Notes under the pieces: model-generated
Told to the model about the DNA's origin: nothing
Database searches by the model: none
The model's input: only the letters and a program-made list of their open reading frames with translations
In this document: one piece after another, positions 11,760 to 22,433 of the stretch
Layout: each line of letters begins with the position of its first letter
Numbering within the stretch: the first letter of the stretch is position 1
Assembly: GCA_013399695.1 (NCBI GenBank)
Contig: VXAU01003549.1
Location: 953,736 to 1,017,735 of the forward strand
Reading direction: 5' to 3'
Source of the DNA: Formicarius rufipectus
Taxonomy: Eukaryota; Chordata; Aves; Passeriformes; Formicariidae
DNA: 64,000 nt
Position numbers and translations under genes: made by a program

Positions 11760-13839
11760 AAATTCTGTTTTGACTCTGGCAAATACCACACTGTCTAAAT
11801 CACTCCATTTGTCCCAATGCTAACAAACTAAAAACAAAAGTGATAAGTTGTGAGGGTTATGTTTTTCCTTTGAAAGAAGTCACCTGAACAAGTTTTGTGG
11901 TTTATGCGGGTGTTCTCACTTGTGGCGCACTGTGAAGAGTGCTGCCTCTCTCTGCATGTCTGATCCAGGTGTGGATTAGCAAGGGCAGGGGTAAAAAAGG
12001 TGGGTTTTCTTTCCCAGAAAGCCTCCCAGGTAATGCAAGCAGCAGAATACTGTTCTCAGGAGCAGAGAATATCTTCACAGGGTTTGTGATTTAAGAACAT
12101 TTTAATAAATTGAAATACAAATGGAGGGGGGTGGAAATGCCTCTAGAATGATTTAAGGATTTTGATTGCAAAATAAAACAGATATTTAGAAATGTCTGGA
12201 AATAGCACAGAAACGTGTTTGATAACTTGTTACCAATGCAGTTGTAAATTCGTGATGTCAGCAACTATGAAAATGCCTTTTTATTCCACTATACTTTTAG
12301 AGTCTAGAAAATTACTAACGGCTTGTTTAGGATTGTGGCCTGGTGTGCTGTTTTAAACAATAGACAATGTCAATAAATAATGATGTCATTTAGCCTAAAG
12401 ATGGGCTTGTTTTGTTTTCAGAGTATGAGCTGGAAAGCTTGAATCAAATTGACTGGTCTCTGCTTAGCTATAAAGTTTTGAGAAATGTTAACATTTCTAT
12501 TGTTCTAAAAGCAGAGGATGTTTTGGGGAAAATCATAACTCAAAAACAAGTTGTCTGTCAAGAATGGAGGACTTTCCACACATTTCTTTTGTTATGAGAA
12601 AAAGCTCATGATACTTGGTGCAAAAGGAAACACTTTCAAACAGCTGAAGAAATTTAACCTGTAATTTGGGTATTTGTAAGTGGCAGAATGTAACACCAAT
12701 ACTTTCTTTCCAAATACCACACATTCATCTCCTAAGCACAGAGAAACATGCTAGTAGTCATATGCTATGTAATCATAGCACTGAGACACAGATTTCCAGG
12801 GGAAGTTGAAGGTGATCAGATACTTAGAGAAACTCACCAAAATGCCCAAATAATTAGATCCACAAGTTGAAAATAGGATTCTTGTCTGCTTAGATATTTT
12901 TGTAAACCCCACCAGGCACCTTTCTGTAGTTCTGAATATCTAAGTGACTCCAGCCATCCAAGCTTATCCTAGTAAATCTGGTTTGGTAACCATGCAAAGT
13001 GCCTGACATTTGTAACTGACCATAACTATTCCAGGTACTCAGCTTCCCTTGTCTTCTACATTTCTGATAAAATCACACACACACAAATTCCATCAAAGCC
13101 CATTCTCCCACTACCATTTGACAAAATTTGTACAGAATTAATTTTACCTACTATCTTTTGAGACACACATATTAAGCACAAATTTCTAGTGAACTGGAAA
13201 CAAATATAATCAATATTGACTGGATTTTTGCACTTGATTAAATTAAATTTCACTTATAAAATAGGGGGGGGAACCATGCACAGCTAATATGGAAATTTTT
13301 AAGTTTTAAGAAAAAAAGGATTTTTTTCCTCTTACTAGCTGTAAGATACCAGGGAAAATTTATCTTGTATATTATCTAATAGGCCTTCCAGAACTAAAGA
13401 CCACAGGAGGTAAGGCTAACAAAATTAATATGCAAAGAAGTTCAGCACTAGGGACCCATAATTTTCTTGCAAATGGTTTCACTTTAAGGATGAAACAACA
13501 CAAGACAATACCAATTTCTTTCTTTTTCTTGCAAATAGATGACGCTTTAAAAAAATTAACACATGACAGCAGGTGGGAAGAAACTAGAGAAGTGGATATT
13601 CAAAGTAGAGAGTGACTACAAATTTAATTTGTTTAACGTTTTACTGATTTGAATTCACTGATATGTTAAAACAATGTCAGGAGATATATTTAATTAAAAC
13701 AAGACTGGCTGTCGTTCAGACATGAAGTAAGCATTTAGCATACCTAGTGAATTATTAAAGAGAAAGAAATAATCTGACCTTCAGAAAGCAGAATCATAAA
13801 TAACAAGGAGTGAGGAAGTCCTACATGGCCATGTTTGAG
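11760..13839. other. Non-coding spacer
   Basis: No gene is recognisable. The stretch holds a short (AC)n run at about 13074-13084 and a G run at 13264-13271. A minor exon-like string near 13537 is discussed under rejected items. Confidence 0.6.
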
Positions 13840-13970
13840 AATTATGTTCATTTTTTCCTTGCATTAAATAATAACTGTAATAGTAATTGTTACCAAATGC
13901 ATTATTAATTAGAGGCTTTTAATGCAAAAGGAGTGCCTTTATTGCAGTAATAGATTTATACTGTATTTGT
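13840..13970. promoter_or_regulatory. Homeodomain-site-rich block
   Basis: Within about 130 bp there are many TAAT and ATTA cores, including TTATTAATTAGAGG and TTTTAATGCAAAAGG, plus TAATAACTG and AGTAATTGTTACC. This is the texture of deeply conserved vertebrate enhancers. There is no reading frame. Conservation was not tested. Confidence 0.3.
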
Positions 13971-14559
13971 ATATGCAAGACTATTATGAAACATAGTAAG
14001 AGAATCTTAAACTACTCTCACTTTCACATATGGAATTAACATGGGCATTTAGGCTGTCTTCTCTATATCTGCTTTGTAATATGTCAGCAATAATCAGGTA
14101 TTGTTGCTTGTAGTAAAGAGCTCATTGTGATTAGATTTCAAAAATGTGTGCCTGCACCCCAGGAAACAATTCAATATAATAGTACTCCCATCAATTCAAA
14201 ATAGGTGAGTGTCAGAGAAGCGTTGAAGGTAAAAAAATCAACTCCGAATAATTCAGAATTTTAAAATCAAGACTTTCAAAATGGTGAAAGGACACACATC
14301 TTGGCCTGAGTGTATCATAATTTGATGTTTACATTTGTCAATGTAGTATAATATGTCAACAAAACACACTGTCAAAAATGCTGCCCTTGAAATGAATCCT
14401 CATTTGGAAATGGGTGGTATTCCATCAAGGAAGATCTTGTTTTAACAAGAGCATTGTAACAGGTACTGCAGGACATTAATTTAAAATACATTTTCTATGT
14501 TTTTATCATTCTTTCACTTAAGAAAAGCTTTGTTCTTTGAAGTTCAATTCACCTCTAAA

Positions 14560-14900
14560 TATTTTTTGAAAATAATTTAGTTATTTAAATCTGAAAAGAT
14601 GCATAAATAGGATGTGGTGTGGTGTTTATCCATTTTTAGAGTGCGTTAAATTTAATTTAGATACCTAATTTAGGGCTTTGGTTCTCAGGCCATAATAATG
14701 ATGGCAACAAAAGTAAAATGCATTCTTTATGAATTTATACTATTGTAAATTCAGATACTTCTAAAAGACTAAAAAGTCAAGCTCCAATTTGTTCAGTCTA
14801 AAAAGGCTTTGAAATGTAATCTCTGAGGGTTGATTGATGTATTACATAATGTCTTTTTTTTGCTTTCTCTGTACAAACATGTTAAACATCCATGATAGTT
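14560..14900. promoter_or_regulatory. Candidate enhancer with PBX-HOX-type site
   Basis: TGATTGATGT at 14831-14840 fits the PBX-HOX composite consensus. The surrounding sequence carries repeated TTTAATTTAG, CCTAATTTAGG and ATAATAATGATGG cores. There are no repeats and no coding frame. Enhancer function is inferred from motif texture only. Confidence 0.3.
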
Positions 14901-16939
14901 TTGAATACAAATAATTCTTCCTTTTCCATTTGTGCTCAATCTACAATCTTTTACACTATTTAATAAATTAGTGTAGGCAGTCTAAGATTGAATTACTTTT
15001 TCCATAATCAAATTAATTATATATCATTTTCCAAGGCCATAAAATATGAATATCTAATAATAGCAAGGTTGGCATTATGCTGTAACAGTTGTAGAGTCTT
15101 CCCTTTTTAGGGGACAGTAAGAAAATAATGGAGACTGACAAAATTAAATACAAAATTATAGTTATTCCTTTTTTAATAGGCTTCTTTAATTTCTCTAGAT
15201 CATATCTTTGTAGTCAGCAGCTACGATGAAGTTGGGTGGTTACAGGAGGTTTTGTTAGCCAAATAAAGTTATGTTTCTTCTCAAATTGTTCTTGTACTGT
15301 GAAGAAAACAAAGATGCTAAAACTTACATACTTGGTTTATTTCATTTAAAGATCTATTTATCCCTCACATAAACAAAATCACATTTTCAGATGTTTCTGT
15401 GACTCCTCAGAGCAGCCTGGTAACACGCTTCAGCTCAAAGCACCTGCATACAACGCTGCTGCACAGAATTCCCCCTGTCCCAGCACAGCAGCAACAGGCA
15501 AAATTTCTTTTGCTCAGGAACACAACAGAGTTTATTGGCTCAATTATACAGTGATTAGTTCACCTTTGAGACCTAATCCATATTTTTCCTGCAGAGAATG
15601 ACCGCTGAGTATCTGAGGAAGGGATCTCTGTCTTTCAGCACTCTTGCAGGACCCCCTGAAAGCTGAATGCCCATGACTGGGCTACACAGTTACATAAGTT
15701 CTTCGTTTCCCACGCAGCTCCTGAGCCACAAGTTCGCCAGAAAAGATAATGGAAAGAAAATTTTACTGTTCTACCTAGAAGCTGGATAGGTCTGTAACTA
15801 ATACCCCAGCCTCACAGTGAATCTGCAGCAGCAGGCTAAGTATCTTTGTGCTCTCCTAATCTGGCTAAAATCTTGCACCTCAGGGATCAGCCTTCGCAAA
15901 AAGTCTGGACAGTGTTTTGTCTGACTCCTCTGCAAGAACTAGTGGTCCAAGTAAATCATAAGCCTAAACCTTGGGACAGTGTAGTTAAACCCCAAAAGGC
16001 CTGGTCATCCTAACTTACTGCTAAATGCCAACTAGAATCCAGTTCTAGAAGCCAAAAGAAGGATGCCCTTCCTTATCCTCTATCAGCAGAGCGACAGTTG
16101 GCTGTAAAATTAGAGTGGAAGTAAATGGGAAAACTGAATCACAGCAACAAGACCTTCACCACAAGACTCCTGCAGCCACAGAACAGCAACGGAGTGAACA
16201 GAGATGCTGCTGAAGCAAATGCTCTTTTCCTTCCAGCTCTTCCCAACACTCATACTGCAATCAGGCAGCCCTATGGCATCTTTCTTGTTAAAACATTTCT
16301 ACTATTGCAGTGCATTTCCCTCCAGAGAGGAAAAACAAACCTTCTACCACACTATTTCAAACACAGCTGAGTGTATCCCATCTTGATATAATAGCTGGAG
16401 TGCTCCCATGTAGAACATGTAAATATAGAACCTTAAAGAAGAACTGTGTCCTCATGTGGTTCTGGCTCAGTATTGTCATCTAGGGCTAATGTTTCATATT
16501 CTGCTTCATATGCCCTGCTTCTTAGTGGTTTCTGTTCTTCAAGAATCCTTAAAATTAAGAGATAATTTCTTTATCTTACACTTCCCTTAAATCACATTGT
16601 GAGACTTTTTTACATCACTGTTCAGAAATAGAAGCATTGAACCATGCACTGTGTTATATAGGGTCCAATCAAAACAAGCAACTATCTTGCTTCCAAACTG
16701 TGGAAGTGTACAAAGGAGCCAAAAATCTACTATGTAAAGAACTACATATTTAAGGTGTAAAATAGACTTATACCAAATTTCATGGAATGTTAGGTATTTG
16801 TTTTCTTTATGAGAAAGCAATATTTCTGTGGGTTCTCCGATCTTTGTGAAATAGAGAGTTTCAAATTGAATCTTACAGGTTACAGATGTGGTGTGTATTG
16901 CCTAAATTCATAACAATCTTGGGCTAAATCTGCTTTACA
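14901..16939. other. Non-coding spacer, mixed composition
   Basis: 15390-16370 is somewhat more GC-rich than its surroundings and unlike the AT-rich flanks. It might be an old transposon or a transcribed but non-coding segment, but I recognise no family. No gene is seen. Confidence 0.5.
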
Positions 16940-17460
16940 ATTATTATAGTGCAATTTTCCCTATCAAGAAATGCTGGACTTACTGTTTACCTTTCAGTTG
17001 ATTTTATTTGCCAGATTATATAAGAAATGGTCTCATGGGCTGGCTGAATATATGGGTGCTAACAATGAAAAATGTGCATAGTTTTAATACCAACTTTGTA
17101 AATTGCCTTAATAATAGCCTGTATAATGTAATAGTATTTTCAACCAGTACTTTTAATTTCTAGCTCATAAAGTCTTTTCATTGAACCCCAAGGGTGTAGC
17201 TATAAAAGTAAGATTTAATTTTGTATATAATGTGGCCTAAATTAGTTTTAAAGCAATAGGAGAAACATGCAGCTCAAAGAGATAAGACTGAAATTATTAT
17301 AACTCGATGAAATTTCCCATAGCAAAATTAATCATTATTTCCATTTTTACATAATTCGACATAAAAAATAAGACTAATGTAGATCTAATCAAGGTATATA
17401 TTTTAAATGACTTTACTGTAAATTACAGAGGCCATAAAAAGTGTTGTAAACTACATGACA
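16940..17460. promoter_or_regulatory. Candidate conserved AT-rich regulatory block
   Basis: The stretch is free of simple repeats, with strings such as CTGTTTACC (forkhead-like, near 16983), AACAATGAAAAATGTGCAT, and many TAATA and ATTA cores. The texture matches conserved non-coding elements, but no comparison was possible. Confidence 0.25.
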
Positions 17461-19418
17461 GCAAATGATTTGAAGACACTTCTAAAGTTGACTATTTCTT
17501 CGATGAAATCAGTTAATAAATAAATGTTACTCCAAAATAACAAATTACGTATTTAATCTTTAATCTTTGACCAAGACTAGAAGTTCATACCCACTCTCAT
17601 GGCTGTCAGTCTTGCCATACTTGTCAACTGTCAGTGACATTTGGTCACTTTCCCTAAAACTGCACCTCCTGGAATTGAGCAAAATCTCATTTTCTCAAAT
17701 TCTAACCCTCCCAACTGCAGAGGAAATCTTCATGAATGATAAAACAAAGACCCAAAATTAATTTTTCATACTTTCTTGTTCAGTTTATTTATTCTACTCA
17801 TCTTTGTTCAGGAGCTTGACACATTCATGGCTGCTAGGGTTTGGCAAGTGTACTCTGTTGGCCATTTTAAAGACATGAAAAAACCCTCTTAAGAGTCAGC
17901 AGCCTGGTACATCATCATTTACTCTGTAATTGTGTTTAACCAGGAATTATTTTTAAGTACTTTACGTAAAGTAGAGCTCAACATTTTTCCTGCTATGTTG
18001 GCTCTGACTGCTTTTCTATAGGAAGACATCTACCAATACTAAACACTTTCTACTATGAAGTTTCCTTGGGCCTTAAAAACACATTACAGCTGTCTTTGTG
18101 GTTAAATCTGATATATCATCATATCAGACAGGGATAGGGTATAGGAGAATGAAAAAGAAAGGAAGATTTATGAGAGTATCATAAGATTCAGGTTATTCCC
18201 AGTATCAGGAATAGTATTTAGAATGTTTTCCATGTATATTAAAGTTTATCCCAGTAGCATGCTTTATGGAGATCTCTCAGGTCTATGCTGTTAGTATCTG
18301 CACATCTTGGCTTTATTTACCAGACCATCAAGATTTGGTGAGTTTTTTTAATACTCTGAAAGATCCTGAAGAAGTAAAACAAAAAGGAAAATTAAACAAA
18401 AAACTGGGCTCTGCTTCATCAAAACCATCAATGAAGTGCAGGGAGGACTGACAGACATACTGCCTCAGTGTGCTCCAGTTCTCTGGTACTCAGGTAGTTT
18501 GAACTTTGGAAAACTCTGCTCAAAGAATCCAGCAAGTTCCTGATGCTGCCCAAGGTGCTTAGAGTAAACAGTAAAACTTCCCCTGGTTTTAGTATGAACA
18601 GGCTCAGATTCATCAAGAATGGCTTTGTGGAATATCCTTTGTCAATGCTTCTCTTTTTAAGTTTATTTCATCTTTGTAAGCCTTATTGATTTTTACAGAT
18701 ACTGGTGGTCTGACCCCAGGAATTGAATAATAGGCTGCAGCTCCTGCAACACCTTCTCCTCCTCCCAAAGCTTCACATCCTGTATATTTTGAATAGCTAA
18801 ATAGGCTTGTTAACTGTGTTTCTGAAGCCTTCCAATGTATTTACTACAAACAAAAATAAGTGTCTGCATCAAGCAATCTAAGTAATTACGTACATTAATT
18901 ATACACACATATATATTTATATGCACAGGAAGGGGGAAATGGTATATTAGCTGTATATTGAAATGGTATTACTGGCTTCTCAACCCATCATTTGCCCAGC
19001 TGGTGGGGGCAAGAGAAGCACACATTTTGGCACTGTCTTTGTTGCACTGGACATTACATTGCTTGTCCCCACACATAAGAATCCACCTGTGCCATGGATT
19101 CACCTCTGCTTATCACACCTCTTGGGTGAGACGTGGGCAAGACAAGCAGCCAGAGGGAGGCACAGGTAGAATCCAGGGCCACCACTAGACTGGGCTCTTC
19201 AAGTGGCTGCAAAGTTGTCAGTTTTGGAGGAGTATCTGCAGACGTTGAGGCAGAAACAAGACATTCTCTGTAGTGCTATAGCCAGGGATCAGACAGATGT
19301 GAGTGCCAGTGCCACAGGGCTCACCTTGTGGGACTGCAGAGCCCAGGAGGATATTTTGATCACAGAAAATTTCAGAGTCAGGAAAGGAGTAAACAGAATT
19401 CCAGTAAGAAATACTTAA
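17461..19418. other. Non-coding spacer
   Basis: No gene is seen. There is a short TA/CA-rich stretch at about 18900-18926. Short frames near 18960-19190 have no family resemblance. Confidence 0.6.
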
Positions 19419-19645
19419 AATTATAGAATTGTTAAGATTCAAAAAGACCTCTAAGATCATCAAGTCTAACCATTAACCTATTGCTGCCAGGTCTGCCACT
19501 AAACCATGGCGCAAAACACCACATGTACACGGTTCCTTGAATGCTTTCAGAGATGGTGAGTCCACCACCTCCCTGTGCATCCTGTTCCATTGCTTCACCA
19601 CCCATTCAAGTGAAGAAATTTTTCCTAAAATCCAGTCTTGTTTAA
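19419..19645 (-). mobile_element. CR1 LINE 3' fragment (avian type)
   Basis: Read on the plus strand this is the reverse complement of the 3' part of an avian CR1 retrotransposon. It starts with a degenerate TATAGAATTGTTAAGATTC end. It continues with the hallmark AAGACCTCTAAGATCATCAAGT, given here in two parts (AAGACCTCTAAG at 19451-19462, then ATCATCAAGT). The CCACTAAACCATG, GATGGTGAGTCCACCAC and GAAGAAATTTTTCCTAA blocks follow, all in the usual order. The element is 5'-truncated, as is normal for CR1, and keeps only the distal coding or UTR segment. It is the strongest evidence that the DNA is avian. The subfamily is probably in the CR1-Y/J/C range but cannot be fixed by eye. Confidence 0.9.
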
Positions 19646-22030
19646 CAAAATGTCGTCTAAGTGGGGGTTAAACTTGTCTGTGCCTTAACTAATTCGATGG
19701 GATTGTATGACTGGCTGAAGACAACCAACCTTGAAAGACATTACATATTTTTAACACCTGCATAAAAAGTATACATTATCCAACTTGCAACCTGATCTCC
19801 TTTCCTAACTTATTTTTAGTAAAATTACTCCAAAATCAAGCAAACAAAGGTATGTTCTGATGGAAAGGCAAGGGTTGACTTGCAGCTGAGGGTTTGGTGT
19901 CTGTGCTACAGGTTCTGCACTGAGGCTGGGCCCTGGGTGTGCAATGTCCCCAGTTACATGTCCCCGCAGCAGAGCTCTACAACCCTGACTGTGAGCTACC
20001 AACAAAAAGACTCAACAATGCATTAATTTGCATCTGAATAAGCACTTTTTGGTACATTCGTAGTTTCTACAGGAAACTTACTTTTCTCAGTCATTGGGGT
20101 AATTTTTTTTGTTTGTTTGTTTGCTTGTTTTACTGAATTTGGCTGAAGGAATATTGGTTGTGGCTGAAACATCAGTAGAAGGCAATTCTGAAGGACAGCA
20201 GCAAATTCAGATGCTGAGGATTTCTCATTTGCTTGTGGTGGCATCGCTGACAGTAATCAAATAACCAGGAAAGGGGCTGCTCTGTTAGAGAGGTGGGTTA
20301 TCCCAGGCATTTTCCAAAAGGCAGAGATGAGGTGGCACTTGAAAAAGAATCTATGAACATTGCCAAACAGGTTTTGAAATGCTACATATTTGCTTTGAAA
20401 TTAGTAAGAGAATTTTTATTATTTGTTTTCTACTTCAGTAAAGATTTTTTTTTTGTATTCAAGAGAAAATAATAATCTTGTGGAAGTCCTTGGAAACTTT
20501 CAGTGTTCCTTTTCTCATCTGTAATTTTCAGTTATACAATCTGGAAATGAAAAGGGTAACTTAGTATGTAGGGTGATCAATTACAAATGATAAACAGCAA
20601 GTAGCAAAGTGCTGAAAACACAGGCATTATGATCAGCTTGCAAACATCCTTTTTGCTCAGCATTTCACTAAAGAGCTTATTGAGCAATCATGAATAATGA
20701 ACACAATAGTAAAAAAAGAAAAAAAACACACACAACTTTGTTCAGTTAAAAATTGGAAAGGAAAAAAAGTCAAATAAATTATTCCATATGATCAGTTTTC
20801 CCCTGCAGATACTGCTTTATCCTTCTCTCCACAGTGAGAACTGCCAGGACCTGCCTGCCTTTTTTCCAGTTTTTTTACTATCTACTACAGGAGTCTCTCC
20901 CTCTCTGTCTGCACCCTCAGTCTGTCTCATGGAAAATATTTTGTGGACTGTAGCCAAGTTCCTCTTTACATGCAAGTGCTCTAATCCCAGCAAACAAGAG
21001 TGATTGTTTTTCAAAATAGAGAATGAGCTCCCAATTTCATCCAAAATAGATTTATATCAATGCCCAGATTTAAGGCAGAGATTCCTAGCTGTTCCCTCAT
21101 GGGGAATAGGATGAAAAGAAAGGGTTAAAAATGCAGTGCTTTGGATGAAATACATGCATTTGTTCAAGGAAAAAAGTTATAACAGGAAGATATGCACGCC
21201 TGATGATGAATGAAAGCCTGTTTGTACCTAATGTATCGAAGAAATTGTTCAAGAGCAGTTAATTTTGCCATTTCAATGTCTTTATGAGTTATCTGCCACA
21301 GAAGTACTTGTTTTAAAAAAATGAGTTGCCTGGCAACCACTTTAACATAGACCAGCTGACTTTTCTGAACTTTGGGAAATGTTTTATTCGTCAGCTGGTA
21401 TTCTTTCTTCACTTCCCTTCATGTCCAAATTCCCTTTTCTGATTGTTTACATGCTTTTCACATTCTGAAGAGCAGCTTCATGGTCTATCCACTACCATGT
21501 GATAATGGACACCAGTTTTTTGCATAATGGAGACTAGTTTTTGCATAAAGTCACTTTAAAAAAGCAACAGGCATTCATGTTACAATTTTTATTGCATACA
21601 TACTCAACTCATCATATTACTTGACCCAAACTAGCCTTATAATGACAGAATGTTTGGAAGAGTTGTATTATTTCTTTTTCTATTCATTAATTTACAAATC
21701 AATACCAGAGACATTACTTTCCCCTCAGGAATTGCCTGAAGATCTGTTGATACCAGTTTATGGACAGCAAACTAAGACACTGGTAGACAAAGAGATAGAA
21801 AGACAAGAACTGTTTCAGATTACACCACTTGGAAAAAATCATAAAAAATCAGGAGGTGGGGGGGAAGGAAACATACAGAGGAGAAGTTTTGCCAATAATG
21901 AAATAGCTCCCAAGGGAAATAAAAGATGTCTCTCCTTCTGAGACTTTTTCTCTATAATTTCTATCCCAATACAGAACTGAATAGACAAAAAGAAAGACAC
22001 TGACATTTTGACCCACCTAGCTTTTTGAAG
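19646..22030. other. Non-coding spacer
   Basis: This stretch holds a (GTTT)n low-complexity tract at about 20102-20131 and A-rich tracts near 20712-20730. One splice-acceptor-preceded open frame (21729-21941) is described under findings. Nothing else is gene-like. Confidence 0.55.
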
Positions 22031-22036
22031 CCTTCA

Positions 22037-22057
22037 TTATCAAACACAGTTTGATAA
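22037..22057. promoter_or_regulatory. 9-bp palindrome with TCF/LEF-like cores
   Basis: The left arm TTATCAAAC (22037-22045) and right arm GTTTGATAA (22049-22057) are exact reverse complements separated by ACA. Each contains ATCAAA, the core of TCF/LEF sites, in opposite orientation. The structure is certain and its function is speculative. Confidence 0.4.
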
Positions 22058-22387
22058 AGGCACCCTCATGTGTTGGCTTAATTCTCCATGTGGAGAAAAC
22101 GTTGTTTGATCTCCAGCTAGGGGACTGCAGCTCTTGGAGTGCTCACATGGAGTGACATACCTTAAGGTCCTGATCAAGGAGCCAGTGCAGTGGATGTTGT
22201 TTTGGATAATAGTTTAGAATATGCTAATGATGCCCTGAAAGGGATTTGCACTGTTCACACCCTAGAAACCCAAGGTAAGATAATTTTCTTATTTTGGAGC
22301 AGCACCAGATCCACACACTATTCATTTTTAATGAGCTCTCTTGTTTAGGAGGGCACTCTTGTTAACACATCCATGTATTGTGTGCTA

Positions 22388-22433
22388 AAGTTGCAACAAA
22401 ATAAAAAAAATAAAAAATAAAAATAAAAAAAAT
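22388..22433. repeat. A-rich low-complexity tract
   Basis: Runs of A broken by single T (TAAAAA-type units). It is a simple repeat with no other content. Confidence 0.9.

Noticed and set aside
13537..13615. Good polypyrimidine acceptor followed by a short open frame ending at 13615
   Set aside because: Only about 26 codons, with no partner exon and no recognisable product.
21976..22274. Stretch between an acceptor-like CAATACAG and a donor-like AAGGTAAGA
   Set aside because: Stops in all frames. Could be a non-coding exon, but splice-like pairs of this quality are frequent by chance.
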